Source: Ochrobactrum chromiisoli (GTDB taxonomy: Bacteria > Pseudomonadota > Alphaproteobacteria > Rhizobiales > Rhizobiaceae). Taken from it: a stretch of DNA of 64,000 nucleotides. The stretch is taken from NCBI RefSeq assembly GCF_026241335.1, contig NZ_JAPHAV010000003.1:1-64000 (forward strand). Reading direction: 5' to 3'. Of the stretch, positions 43,052-52,444 are shown piece by piece (within the stretch, counting starts at the first letter, position 1; each line of letters begins with the position of its first letter). The position numbers were made by a program, and so were the translations under genes. The notes under the pieces were generated by a model. It made no database searches. It was not told the DNA's origin and saw only the letters and a list, made by a program, of their open reading frames with translations.

Positions 43052-43377
43052 GGCTTGATGAACTCCGCATGCGGAGCGGATTGCAGTTTGAGAAATATGC
43101 GCTCTTCACACCGGATAAATTGTTCGCGTTTTGCAAATTCATAATTCGCTCGGCCGATTGGATCAGCAGCCAGACGTGCGCGAAACTTTTCATAGGCAGC
43201 AAGGTCTTCGATTGAATAAACACCATAAGCTGTTGTGGTGGAGCCTTCATGCGGGCCGAAATAGCCAATCAGATTGGCACCGCAACGTGGGCTTGCCTGT
43301 CCCCAATTGCGTGCATATTCCGCAAAAGCCTCGGCTTTGAACGGATCAATTTGATAGCGTATAAAGCAGGTAATCAT
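43048..43377 (-). CDS. NIPSNAP-family protein
   Basis: The 109-aa product starts MITCFIRYQIDPFKAEAFAEYARNW with AGGAG upstream; an earlier in-frame start at 43611 would run into the divergent gene and is rejected. The pattern (GANLIGYFGPHEGSTTTAYGVYSI, then FRARLAADPIGRANYEFAK) fits the NIPSNAP fold, related to the ABM fold of the next gene. Function unknown. It is the first gene of a two-gene operon divergent from an ArsR-type regulator 81 nt away. Confidence 0.85.
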   Translation of the reverse strand: MITCFIRYQIDPFKAEAFAEYARNWGQASPRCGANLIGYFGPHEGSTTTAYGVYSIEDLAAYEKFRARLAADPIGRANYEFAKREQFIRCEERIFLKLQSAPHAEFIKP

Positions 43378-43435
43378 TCTTATCTCCTGAAATTGGCTGA
43401 TTTGCTGGAGACGTTTTAGCGCATTGAACTTCATC

Positions 43436-43461
43436 CATGCTTCGGTTAGCATCGAAGTATG
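43436..43461. promoter_or_regulatory. Inverted repeat overlapping the ArsR-type start codon
   Basis: catgcttcg-gttagcat-cgaagtatg, 9-bp arms with one G-T mismatch, in the divergent spacer and covering the ATG at 43459. It is a candidate operator for the regulator, possibly also affecting the NIPSNAP-ABM promoter. Confidence 0.4.
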
Positions 43462-44133
43462 AAAGACGGGCCTATCATAGCTTCTGTTGCAGCCCTGTTG
43501 GGCGATCCGGCACGCGCAAACATGCTCACCGCGCTGATGGACGGCCGTGCTTTGACGGTAAGCGAACTTGCTGCTGCGGCGGGCGTGACGCTTCAGACAG
43601 CCAGCGGGCATCTATCCAAGCTTGATGCCGCGAATTTGCTTGTGGCTGAGAAGCAGGGCAGGCACCGTTATTTCAGGCTATCAGGCCCGGACGTAGCACA
43701 GGTGCTCGAAGGTTTGATGGGGCTTGCCCAACGCACTGGTGCCGTGCGTGTTCGCACTGGTCCTAAAGACCACGCACTGCGAAAAGCGCGTATTTGCTAT
43801 GATCATCTGGCGGGTGAGCGCGGCGTGGAAATGCTTGATGCGTCTTATAAACTCGGTTTGATTGATCATGCCAGTGAGCCTCTGCTGACCGATGAGGGAA
43901 AATCATTCTTTTCATGCATGGGGATTGATGTCGATGCGCTGCAAAAAGGCAAACGACCGCTTTGTCGTCATTGTCTCGACTGGAGTGAAAGACGCAATCA
44001 TTTGGGTGGCGCACTGGGTGCTGCACTTCTGAAAACCTTCATCGATAAAGGCTGGGCACGCCGCGAAGCGGGGCGTGTGATTGCCTTTTCCCCCGCTGGC
44101 GCGCAAGCGTTTACCAAAGCTTTTCAGCTCTGA
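43459..44133 (+). CDS. ArsR-type winged-helix transcriptional regulator with C-terminal CxxC
   Basis: The 224-aa product has an N-terminal winged helix-turn-helix (about 8-75; LTVSELAAAAGVTLQTASGHLSKL, then GRHRYFRL wing). The C-terminal part (about 100-224) is longer than in simple ArsR proteins and has Cys169-Arg-His-Cys172 followed by DWSERRNHLGG, which recurs in this family; a metal or redox sensor is possible but unproven. It is divergent from NIPSNAP-ABM, which it probably controls. Confidence 0.85.
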   Translation: MKDGPIIASVAALLGDPARANMLTALMDGRALTVSELAAAAGVTLQTASGHLSKLDAANLLVAEKQGRHRYFRLSGPDVAQVLEGLMGLAQRTGAVRVRTGPKDHALRKARICYDHLAGERGVEMLDASYKLGLIDHASEPLLTDEGKSFFSCMGIDVDALQKGKRPLCRHCLDWSERRNHLGGALGAALLKTFIDKGWARREAGRVIAFSPAGAQAFTKAFQL

Positions 44134-44219
44134 TTTTTCTCATCACTCAATTTGTTGTGTTGTGAAGGCCGTAGAGCGGTGAACGATCCCATGGACGATG
44201 CCGAATAGTGAGCGGTAAA

Positions 44220-44246
44220 CAAAAAACGGCGGGAAAATCCCGCCGT
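44220..44246 (-). terminator. Terminator of icd
   Basis: Read on the minus strand, the 9-bp stem acggcggga / tcccgccgt is followed by six or more T, 23 nt past the icd stop. Confidence 0.9.
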
Positions 44247-44268
44247 CTCAATTTGAATTGGCTTAGGC

Positions 44269-45483
44269 TTAAGCAGCCATTGCCTTCTGAAGATTTTCGT
44301 CGATCTTGTCGAGGAAGCCGGTGGTCGAGAGCCAAGGCTGATCTGGGCCGATGAGCAGCGCCAGATCCTTGGTCATGTAGCCGCTTTCAACGGTGTCCAC
44401 GCAGACCTTTTCCAGGGTATCAGCAAAGCGCTTCAGTTCTGCATTGTTGTCGAGCTTTGCACGATGTGCGAGGCCGCGGGTCCATGCAAAGATCGAAGCG
44501 ATCGAGTTGGTCGAAGTTTCTTCGCCCTTCTGGTGCTGACGATAGTGACGGGTCACGGTGCCGTGTGCAGCTTCTGCTTCAACAGTCTTGCCATCCGGCG
44601 TCATCAGAACCGAGGTCATCAGGCCGAGCGAGCCAAAGCCCTGTGCCACGATGTCGGACTGCACGTCGCCGTCATAGTTCTTGCAAGCCCAGACATAACC
44701 GCCGGACCACTTGAGAGCCGAGGCAACCATGTCGTCGATCAGGCGATGTTCGTACCAGATCTTTGCTTCCTTGAACTTTTCAGCGAATTCAGTCTGATAG
44801 ACTTCTTCGAAGATGTCCTTGAAGCGACCGTCATAGGCCTTGAGAATGGTGTTCTTGGTCGAGAGATAGACCGGATAATTGCGCTGCAGGCCATAGTTCA
44901 GCGAAGCGCGTGCAAATTCACGAATCGATTGGTCGAGGTTGTACATGGCCATTGCCACGCCAGCGCTCGGTGCCTGATAGACTTCGTGTTCGATGGTTTC
45001 GCCATCTTCACCGACGAACTTGATCGACAGCGTGCCCTTGCCCGGGAACTTGAAGTCGGTCGCGCGGTACTGGTCACCAAAAGCGTGACGGCCAACGATG
45101 ATTGGCTGTGTCCAGCCTGGAACCAGGCGAGGGACGTTTTTGCAGATGATTGGTTCGCGGAAGATAACGCCGCCGAGGATGTTACGGATGGTGCCGTTTG
45201 GCGACTTCCACATCTTCTTGAGCTTGAATTCTTCAACGCGGGCTTCATCCGGCGTGATGGTTGCGCATTTTACGCCAACGCCGTGTTCCTTGATGGCGTT
45301 TGCAGCATCAATGGTAACCTGATCGTTGGTCGCATCGCGGTGCTCTACCGACAGATCGTAATATTTCAGATCGATGTCGAGGTATGGATGGATCAGCTTG
45401 TCCTTGATGAACTGCCAGATGATGCGTGTCATCTCATCGCCGTCGAGTTCAACGACCGGGTTTGCAACCTTGATTTTTGCCAT
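44269..45483 (-). CDS. icd: NADP-dependent isocitrate dehydrogenase
   Basis: Oxidises isocitrate to 2-oxoglutarate in the TCA cycle. The 404-aa product begins [23 protein letters not shown], the eukaryote-like homodimeric NADP type found in alphaproteobacteria, with [10 protein letters not shown], a [11 protein letters not shown] metal region and [12 protein letters not shown] ribosome site (GAGAGGC) precedes the ATG and a terminator follows. Confidence 0.97.
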   Translation of the reverse strand: MAKIKVANPVVELDGDEMTRIIWQFIKDKLIHPYLDIDLKYYDLSVEHRDATNDQVTIDAANAIKEHGVGVKCATITPDEARVEEFKLKKMWKSPNGTIRNILGGVIFREPIICKNVPRLVPGWTQPIIVGRHAFGDQYRATDFKFPGKGTLSIKFVGEDGETIEHEVYQAPSAGVAMAMYNLDQSIREFARASLNYGLQRNYPVYLSTKNTILKAYDGRFKDIFEEVYQTEFAEKFKEAKIWYEHRLIDDMVASALKWSGGYVWACKNYDGDVQSDIVAQGFGSLGLMTSVLMTPDGKTVEAEAAHGTVTRHYRQHQKGEETSTNSIASIFAWTRGLAHRAKLDNNAELKRFADTLEKVCVDTVESGYMTKDLALLIGPDQPWLSTTGFLDKIDENLQKAMAA

Positions 45484-45580
45484 TGATAATGCCTCTCATT
45501 GAATGCGTCGCGCTCGTATAACATCGGTAAACGCGAAGGCAAAGCGTCAGAGACTCATTCTTTGGCCTATAGGCACATTT

Positions 45581-45973
45581 TCAGGCGGCGTGATGGGCAG
45601 ACTTTCGCCATTCTGAGCGCTGATCGCGATAAGTTTGCTGTTCGCGCAACAAAATAGCGTCTGCGTCCAATGTCGAGATTGCAGCTGATTTGTCTATCGG
45701 CACAAGGCCATTGACCTGAAGTGCCAGATAGCGTCCGCAGCAAACCCGAAGAAACGATGCGAAATTATCGAGATCGTGACCTTCCGGGCGCGATTCTCCA
45801 TAGAGTTTGCCCAGGAGACGGCTGACTGACATCTCGTCACGTCCGGCAATCTCTTCCAGCGCTGACCAGAAGAAGTTCTCCAGTCTGACACTTGTGACCA
45901 CCCCGTCAATACGCAGTGAGCGGGTTACACTTTGCCAGAGTAACGCGTCAGCCCCGATGAACAATCTGCACAT
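45581..45973 (-). CDS. Ribbon-helix-helix domain protein
   Basis: The 130-aa product starts MCRLFIGADALLWQSVTRSLRIDG with GGGAGGAAAT upstream; an in-frame ATG at 46030 is less likely. Residues about 20-75 (TSVRLENFFWSALEEIAGRDEMSVSRLLGKLY) fit a ribbon-helix-helix DNA-binding fold of the kind seen in single-domain alphaproteobacterial proteins. The target is unknown. The next gene upstream on the strand is 58 nt away. Confidence 0.75.
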   Translation of the reverse strand: MCRLFIGADALLWQSVTRSLRIDGVVTSVRLENFFWSALEEIAGRDEMSVSRLLGKLYGESRPEGHDLDNFASFLRVCCGRYLALQVNGLVPIDKSAAISTLDADAILLREQQTYRDQRSEWRKSAHHAA

Positions 45974-46031
45974 GATTTCCTCCCAAAATATGTCCCGGGA
46001 TAGTGTCGCGCAGTTTGCCTTCGCCTGCAAC

Positions 46032-46505
46032 TTAGTTCAGGGGTTGAACGCTATAAGTGATGCTTCCGGCGGTTGCCTCATTAATGTTCAATGTGAGATC
46101 GCGGATTTCCACTTTTTGCTGATCAGCGGGAAATTCTACCGTCTGGCCTGATGCTGGAAATTCCAGACTGTCAATCGAGTAGGCTCTGATATCAAACTGC
46201 ATTTTATCGGCTTCTAAACCAACAAAAACAATATCATAGATGCGTCCGCTTTCATTGGACGAATAGTCGTTTTTCGATGGAAGCATGGTTCCTTTACTGT
46301 AATCGCGCGGAGGAACAATCGGATTGCCCGACAAGACAAATTGTGTTTGGCCGAATGTTTCCGGCGAGGGAGCCGGATATTGCTCTGATGTAACGGCCAC
46401 CTCTGCTTCAGCCGCATCCTGCGCATGGGCGATATTTGATGCGCCTGCAAAAATGGCGCTCATGCTGATGGCTAACGAGAGAGCAAGGGATCTGGCAGTT
46501 TTCAT
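46032..46505 (-). CDS. Exported protein of unknown function
   Basis: The 157-aa product starts [22 protein letters not shown], a signal peptide with likely cleavage after AHA (near residue 28). The mature part (about 130 aa) is rich in beta-type strands (YDIVFVGLEADKMQFDIRAYSIDS, KVEIRDLTLNINEA) and has no cysteine. I do not recognise a family. An alternative ATG at 46517 only adds four residues. Confidence 0.7.
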   Translation of the reverse strand: MKTARSLALSLAISMSAIFAGASNIAHAQDAAEAEVAVTSEQYPAPSPETFGQTQFVLSGNPIVPPRDYSKGTMLPSKNDYSSNESGRIYDIVFVGLEADKMQFDIRAYSIDSLEFPASGQTVEFPADQQKVEIRDLTLNINEATAGSITYSVQPLN

Positions 46506-46526
46506 CTGGTCTTCCATGTCATTGCA

Positions 46527-46560
46527 AGAAAGCCTTTCCGACAGAATTTGCGGAAAGGCT
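46527..46560 (-). terminator. Terminator of the DJ-1/PfpI gene
   Basis: A perfect 10-bp stem (agcctttccg / cggaaaggct) with a 10-nt loop and ttctt on the minus strand, located 55 nt past that gene. Confidence 0.7.
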
Positions 46561-46614
46561 CTGATTTGGCATTTTTATCGAAATGCGGTGCAGGATGAAA
46601 GCAAATGCTTGCGT

Positions 46615-47199
46615 CTAACCATGCGTGATTTTGGTGCCGAGCACAGCAAGGAATTGCGAAAGCCACGCCGGATGGGCAGGCCATGCAGGTGCTGTCACCA
46701 GATTGCCGTCCGTGACCGCCTCATCGACAGGAATATCGGCATAAGTGCCGCCGGCCAGCTCAACTTCCGGGCGGCAGGCCGGATAGGCCGAGCAGGTGCG
46801 CCCATCAAGAACGCGCGCTGCGGCGAGAAGCTGCGCGCCATGGCAAACGGCGGCGACTGGTTTGTCTGCTTCAAAGAATTTTCTGACGATTGCGATGACC
46901 TTGTCATCAAGGCGCAGATATTCCGGCCCGCGACCGCCGGGAATAACAAGCGCATCATAGTTTTCAGCCTTAACATCGGCAAATGTTGCATTGAGCTTGA
47001 AATTGTGGCCGGGTTTTTCGGTGTATGTCTGATGGCCTTCAAAATCGTGAATAGCGGTCGCTATGGCGTCTCCCGCTTTCTTTCCGGGACATACGGCATG
47101 AACCTTGTGACCAACCGCGAGCAGCGTCTGAAACGGAACCATTGTTTCGTAGTCTTCACAGAAGTCGCCGCAGATCATGAGAATTTTTTTGCCGGACAT
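46615..47199 (-). CDS. DJ-1/PfpI-superfamily protein
   Basis: The 194-aa product has the nucleophile-elbow AVCHGAQLL with Cys119-His120, and Glu15 in the CEDYE segment that activates the cysteine in this family, plus [13 protein letters not shown]. Members are proteases, deglycases or glyoxalases acting in protein repair or stress; the substrate cannot be read here. GGGAGGAAAATC precedes the ATG. It is divergent from trmJ. Confidence 0.9.
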   Translation of the reverse strand: MSGKKILMICGDFCEDYETMVPFQTLLAVGHKVHAVCPGKKAGDAIATAIHDFEGHQTYTEKPGHNFKLNATFADVKAENYDALVIPGGRGPEYLRLDDKVIAIVRKFFEADKPVAAVCHGAQLLAAARVLDGRTCSAYPACRPEVELAGGTYADIPVDEAVTDGNLVTAPAWPAHPAWLSQFLAVLGTKITHG

Positions 47200-47378
47200 G
47201 ATTTTCCTCCCTGTAACGTCGATGTCGGTCAGGGCAGTCTGACATGGATGGGCGCAGAGCTGGTGTTATTCCGCTACTACACGTGTTTTTCGATATCGAA
47301 TGTAAGGGGAATCTTTGCGATTTTCTGTCATTTATGTCAGGGAAGCGCCACGATTTTAAGGAATAAGCGGAAAATATC

Positions 47379-48209
47379 ATGGCAGGAACAGACAAGCAGC
47401 GCCCAATGATCACGGAAGGACCAGCCATCATTCTGGTTAATCCGCAATTGCCGGAAAATATCGGCATGGTGGCGCGTGCCATGGCAAATTTTGGCCTCGC
47501 GGAACTGCGATTGGTGCAGCCGCGCGAGGAATTTCCAAGTGAAAAAGCGCGTGCTGCGGCAAGCAAGGCCGATCATATCATCGACAATGCGGTTGTTTAT
47601 GATGATCTGCCTTCGGCGATTGCCGATCTCAACTTTGTCTATGCGACCACCGCGCGTGAACGTGATGGTTTCAAGCAGGTGCGTAGCCCTGTGGAAGCAA
47701 ACAATGAGTTGCGTCGTCGTTTTGTGCGTGGTGAGAAGATCGGCATTCTTTTCGGGCGTGAGCGCTTTGGTCTCAGCAATGAGGAAGTTGGTCTTGCTGA
47801 TGAGCTGGTGACATTTCCGGTTAATCCGGCTTTTGCATCGCTTAATATTGCGCAGGCTGTGCTGCTCATGTCTTACGAGTGGATGAAATCTGGCCTTGCA
47901 ACCGAAACGGACACGGTTTTCCGTGGGCCAGAAATGGAAGCTGCGCCGAAGCTGGAATTGCAGAGTCTTTTCAACCATCTGGAAGAGGCGCTTGATATTC
48001 GGGGTTATTTCCGTCCCGAGGCGAAGAAAGAAATAATGGTCAATAATCTGCGTTCTGTTTTGACTCGCGCAGGTTTTGCATCGGCAGAACTTAAGCTTTT
48101 GCGCGGCGTCATCACATCGCTTGATGCTTTCACACCCAAGAAGCCACGCGGCTCTGGTGCCCCGGAAGGTCGTGCACGCAAACCCGCAAAAGAGGACAAG
48201 GCTGAATGA
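47379..48209 (+). CDS. trmJ: tRNA (cytidine/uridine-2'-O)-methyltransferase, TrmJ-type SPOUT enzyme
   Basis: Methylates the ribose at position 32 of tRNAs. The 276-aa product has [32 protein letters not shown] and [20 protein letters not shown], the SPOUT knot signature of the TrmJ/LasT group. Its basic C-terminal tail ([18 protein letters not shown]) may bind RNA. Its stop overlaps the murI start by 4 nt. Confidence 0.9.
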   Translation: MAGTDKQRPMITEGPAIILVNPQLPENIGMVARAMANFGLAELRLVQPREEFPSEKARAAASKADHIIDNAVVYDDLPSAIADLNFVYATTARERDGFKQVRSPVEANNELRRRFVRGEKIGILFGRERFGLSNEEVGLADELVTFPVNPAFASLNIAQAVLLMSYEWMKSGLATETDTVFRGPEMEAAPKLELQSLFNHLEEALDIRGYFRPEAKKEIMVNNLRSVLTRAGFASAELKLLRGVITSLDAFTPKKPRGSGAPEGRARKPAKEDKAE

Positions 48210-49042
48210 AACACCCGCCTGCAGCAGAGCTTTCCGGCAAGTCTTCAACCGCGACAGAAAGACCAATTTTGGTCTTTGACAGTGGTATCGGCGGGCTGAC
48301 AGTTTTGCGCGAGGCGCGAGTGATGATGCCGGATCGGCGATTTATTTATATCGCAGACGATGCCGGTTTTCCTTACGGCGATTGGGAAGAAGAAGCGTTG
48401 CGCTTGCGCATTGTCGAACTCTTCGGTCAGTTTATCACTGAGCATGACCCTGAAATCGCGGTGATCGCCTGTAACACGGCTTCGACGCTGGTGCTTGACG
48501 ATCTGCGTCGCGCTTATCCTTCGGTGCCGTTTGTTGGCACCGTTCCCGCTATCAAGCCTGCTGCTGAGCGCACCTCGTCGGGGCTTGTGTCAGTTCTTGC
48601 AACGCCGGGTACAGTCAAGCGTGCCTATACGCGCGATCTGATCCAGTCATTTGCAACGCAATGCCATGTGCGCCTAGTTGGTGCGGATCGCCTTGCAAGC
48701 ATTGCCGAGGCGCATATTCGCGGTGAGCAGATTGATGAAGCGCTGGTGGTTGAGCAGATCACGCCGTGTTTTGTCGAGAAGGATGGAAACCGCACGGATA
48801 TTGTTGTGCTGGCCTGCACGCATTACCCATTTCTCGCCAATGTGTTTCGCAGGCTGGCGCCATGGCCAGTCGACTGGCTTGATCCTGCCGAAGCCATTGC
48901 GCGTCGTACTTTATCGCTGTTGCCGCCAAGACATATTGATGACGAACTGCATCATCACGACGATCTGGCGGTCTTTACATCGCAGAAACCTGATTATGCC
49001 ATTCGCCGATTGATGCAGGGCTTCGGGTTGCCGTTTTCCTGA
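48206..49042 (+). CDS. murI: Glutamate racemase
   Basis: Makes D-glutamate for peptidoglycan. The 278-aa product has [12 protein letters not shown], the first catalytic cysteine in ACNTAST and the second in ACTHYPF. The start codon ATGA overlaps trmJ by 4 nt, so the two are co-translated. A palindromic terminator lies downstream. Confidence 0.97.
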   Translation: MKHPPAAELSGKSSTATERPILVFDSGIGGLTVLREARVMMPDRRFIYIADDAGFPYGDWEEEALRLRIVELFGQFITEHDPEIAVIACNTASTLVLDDLRRAYPSVPFVGTVPAIKPAAERTSSGLVSVLATPGTVKRAYTRDLIQSFATQCHVRLVGADRLASIAEAHIRGEQIDEALVVEQITPCFVEKDGNRTDIVVLACTHYPFLANVFRRLAPWPVDWLDPAEAIARRTLSLLPPRHIDDELHHHDDLAVFTSQKPDYAIRRLMQGFGLPFS

Positions 49043-49103
49043 GCAACAAGAATGTTCTCATTCGAAGATCCAGGAATGTAATTCAACCTATTGATTTTAT
49101 TAA

Positions 49104-49131
49104 AATACCCGGAAAAATTTTTCCGGGTATT
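49104..49131. terminator. Bidirectional palindromic terminator between murI and the convergent gene
   Basis: A perfect 28-base palindrome (aataccc-ggaaaaa / tttttcc-gggtatt). The inner AT part gives T-runs on both strands between convergent genes. Confidence 0.7.
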
Positions 49132-49147
49132 GCAGATAATGTTGGGC

Positions 49148-49684
49148 TTATCCAGCCGCTTTTTGTTTGGAATCGCGCTTTGCTTGCGCCACACTGGCGG
49201 CCTTTTTCAGGCGCCCACGTTCCATAGGGCGGACGAGACTGTCGGCTTTCTCATTGGGGATGTTGCGCATGCCATGACGTGCGTGGCGGGTGTTGAAGGC
49301 TGGCTCGTTTTTCTCATTTGCTTTCTTGGTTGCCAGTGCTTTTTGAGCGTTTTCAACCAGATTGTTGCTGGCTGACATGCTGCGGCGGCGATCAATTTCC
49401 GCATTGATGCGGCGCATGGCCATAGCCAGAACGGAAACCTTCAGATGCGAGCCTTCATCTGCCTTCGACGTCGAAGCGCCACGTGCTGCTGCTTTTCCGC
49501 GCATTTCGCGGCGGCGCTGGTGTGCCTGATCGCGCGCCTTGCTGCGACGATCACGCAACAGTTTTGCCAGTTGAGTAAGCTCAGAGTCGGGGACATCCTG
49601 AAGAAGTGGATGATGCGATTTTTCAACCAGCTCTCGTTCTTCCGCGTTCAACGCACGGGCTTCTTCCTTGCGTGTGATAGCCAT
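49148..49684 (-). CDS. Basic, helical protein of unknown function
   Basis: I do not recognise a named family. The 178-aa product is basic and rich in Lys/Arg/Ala, and probably all-helical (ELTQLAKLLRDRRSKARDQAHQRRREMR). It has no signal peptide or membrane segment, suggesting a nucleic-acid- or ribosome-associated role, which is only inference. AGGAGAT precedes the ATG. It is divergent from the gene at 49823. Confidence 0.7.
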   Translation of the reverse strand: MAITRKEEARALNAEERELVEKSHHPLLQDVPDSELTQLAKLLRDRRSKARDQAHQRRREMRGKAAARGASTSKADEGSHLKVSVLAMAMRRINAEIDRRRSMSASNNLVENAQKALATKKANEKNEPAFNTRHARHGMRNIPNEKADSLVRPMERGRLKKAASVAQAKRDSKQKAAG

Positions 49685-49723
49685 GAAAATCTCCTTCCGT
49701 GTGCTTATCCTGTTTGCATATAG

Positions 49724-50185
<462 letters not shown>

Positions 50186-50186
50186 G

Positions 50187-50235
50187 CTCGGGGCACGTTG
50201 CCGCAATAGTATAAGTCCGGGGCACATTGCCCCGG
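50187..50235 (+). repeat. Short tandem repeat and GC-rich hairpin after 49823
   Basis: Two near-copies of ataagNNcggggcacRttgcc stand in tandem, about 30 bases apart. The second folds into ccggggca-cat-tgccccgg (50217-50235). It is a possible terminator lacking a T-run. Confidence 0.5.
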
Positions 50236-50290
50236 TGCTTTAAGTGTCTCATAAAATGAGTCCGATGATTATCTCAAGCGCATGAAATCT

Positions 50291-52444
50291 TTATAGGTTT
50301 CTGCGTTTTCCTTCCATCAGGTCGAGCACTGCGCGCGCGCAATCAAGAACATTCGTTCCGGGGCCGAAGACCGCCGAGACACCATGGTCAAACAAATATT
50401 GGTAGTCCTGGCGCGGCACGACTCCGCCACAGACAACGATAATGTTTTCTGCACCTTTTTTACGAAGTGTATCGACAAGCTGCGGCAGCAGGGTTTTGTG
50501 TCCGGCCGCAAGGGAAGATACGCCGAGCACATGCACTTTAGCCTTGATCGCCATATCGGCGGCTTCGTCCGGCGTCTGGAATAGCGGTCCGGCAAGCACT
50601 TCAAAGCCAATATCGCCAAAGGCAGACGCGATGATTTTTGCGCCGCGGTCATGTCCATCCTGACCGAGCTTTGCCACCATGATGCGAGGTTTTTCGCCGG
50701 TATGCTTTGAGAACTCTTCAAGGCGTTCAACAAGCGTCTGGAACTCAGGCTCGTTCTCATAAGCCTTGCCGTAGACGTGTTTTACGACCTTCGGCACTGC
50801 CGCGTGGTCGCCAAAGGCATGGCGCATTGCATCGGATATTTCGCCGACCGTTGCGCGCGCGCGCGATGCTTCAACGGCGGCGGCCAGAATGTTGCCTTCA
50901 CCGGTTGTTGCGACCTTTTCCAACTCGGCAAGCGCTGCCTCAACTTTGGCTTTATCGCGCGTTTGTTTGATGCGGTTCAAACGGTCGATCTGCGATTTTC
51001 TGACCGCAGTATTATCGATTTCGAGAATGTCGATGCTGTCTTCCTGCTCCAGACGGAACTTGTTGACACCAACGATTACCTCTTCGCCCTTATCGACCGC
51101 TGCCTGTCTGCGGGTGGCTGCTTCTTCGATCAGACGTTTTGGCAGACCGCTTTCGACGGCTTTGGTCATGCCGCCAAGGCTTTCGACTTCTTCGATCAGC
51201 GCCCATGCTTTTTCTGCAAGTTCATTGGTCAGGCTTTCGATGTAATAAGAGCCTGCCAGCGGATCGACGACTTTAGTAACACCTGTTTCATTTTGCAGAA
51301 TAAGCTGCGTGTTTCGCGCGATGCGGGCGGAGAATTCAGTTGGCAAAGCGATGGCTTCGTCAAAAGAATTGGTGTGCAGCGATTGTGTGCCGCCAAGGGC
51401 TGCCGACATGGCTTCAAAAGCTGTGCGGACGATATTGTTATACGGGTCTTGCTCCTGCAATGAGACGCCCGATGTCTGGCAATGGGTGCGCAGCATCAGC
51501 GAGCCGGGCTTTTTCGGATCGAATTCCTTCATGATGCGTGTCCAGAGCAGCCGGGCTGCTCTGAGCTTGGCAATCTCCATGAAGAAGTTCATGCCGATGG
51601 CGAAGAAGAATGACAGTCGCCCCGCAAATTCATCGACATTCAGGCCTTTATTGAGTGCCGCACGGACATATTCGCGCCCATCGGCCAATGTGAAAGCCAG
51701 TTCCTGCACCAGCGTGGCGCCCGCTTCCTGCATGTGGTAGCCGGAAATGGAAATCGAATTGAATTTCGGCATTTCCGCTGCGGTATAAGCAATAATATCT
51801 GCAATAATCCGCATGGATGGTTCTGGCGGATAGATATAGGTATTGCGGACCATAAATTCTTTCAGAATATCATTCTGAATGGTGCCGGATAGCAGATCGC
51901 GCGACACGCCTTGCTCCTCGCCAGCCACAATGAAATTGGCGAGGATCGGGATCACAGCGCCATTCATGGTCATGGAAACGGAGACTTTTTCGAGTGGTAT
52001 GCCGTCGAAAAGGATTTTCATGTCCTCGACGGAGTCAATTGCCACGCCCGCCTTGCCGACATCGCCTTCTACGCGTGGGTGATCGCTATCATAACCGCGA
52101 TGGGTGGCAAGGTCGAAGGCGACCGATACGCCTTGCTGGCCAGCGGCCAGTGCCTTGCGGTAGAAGTTGTTGGACTCTTCGGCTGTGGAGAAGCCGGCAT
52201 ATTGGCGGATGGTCCAGGGACGCCCCGCATACATGGTCGCACGCGGACCGCGCAGGAATGGCTCAAAACCGGGAAACGAATCAAGGTGGCCGATTCCATT
52301 AAGATCGTCAGCCGTATAAAGCGGCTTCACATCAATGCCTTCCGGCGTATGCCAGACGAGGCTATCGGCTGGCCGCTTCAGTTCCTTTTCGGCCAGCTTC
52401 GACCAATCCTGTTTTGTGGGGCGCTCGCTCATATTGGTGCTCAC
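50291..52444 (-). CDS. scpA: Methylmalonyl-CoA mutase, single-chain B12-dependent
   Basis: Interconverts (R)-methylmalonyl-CoA and succinyl-CoA with adenosylcobalamin. The 717-aa product has the N-terminal TIM barrel ([31 protein letters not shown]) and the C-terminal B12 domain with the lower-ligand motif [10 protein letters not shown] near residue 595. It starts at GTG inside a 4-nt overlap with pccA; an ATG four codons later is an alternative. It is the third gene of pccB-pccA-scpA. An epimerase and the chaperone MeaB are not in the window. Confidence 0.96.
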   Translation of the reverse strand: MSTNMSERPTKQDWSKLAEKELKRPADSLVWHTPEGIDVKPLYTADDLNGIGHLDSFPGFEPFLRGPRATMYAGRPWTIRQYAGFSTAEESNNFYRKALAAGQQGVSVAFDLATHRGYDSDHPRVEGDVGKAGVAIDSVEDMKILFDGIPLEKVSVSMTMNGAVIPILANFIVAGEEQGVSRDLLSGTIQNDILKEFMVRNTYIYPPEPSMRIIADIIAYTAAEMPKFNSISISGYHMQEAGATLVQELAFTLADGREYVRAALNKGLNVDEFAGRLSFFFAIGMNFFMEIAKLRAARLLWTRIMKEFDPKKPGSLMLRTHCQTSGVSLQEQDPYNNIVRTAFEAMSAALGGTQSLHTNSFDEAIALPTEFSARIARNTQLILQNETGVTKVVDPLAGSYYIESLTNELAEKAWALIEEVESLGGMTKAVESGLPKRLIEEAATRRQAAVDKGEEVIVGVNKFRLEQEDSIDILEIDNTAVRKSQIDRLNRIKQTRDKAKVEAALAELEKVATTGEGNILAAAVEASRARATVGEISDAMRHAFGDHAAVPKVVKHVYGKAYENEPEFQTLVERLEEFSKHTGEKPRIMVAKLGQDGHDRGAKIIASAFGDIGFEVLAGPLFQTPDEAADMAIKAKVHVLGVSSLAAGHKTLLPQLVDTLRKKGAENIIVVCGGVVPRQDYQYLFDHGVSAVFGPGTNVLDCARAVLDLMEGKRRNL

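Noticed and set aside
44464-45486. 340-aa plus-strand frame opposite icd
   Set aside because: A mirror frame of icd, whose protein match is complete and unambiguous.
46324-47409. 361-aa plus-strand frame across two minus-strand genes
   Set aside because: It spans the exported-protein and DJ-1 genes and their spacer and has no coherent domain; both minus-strand genes have good ribosome sites and signatures.
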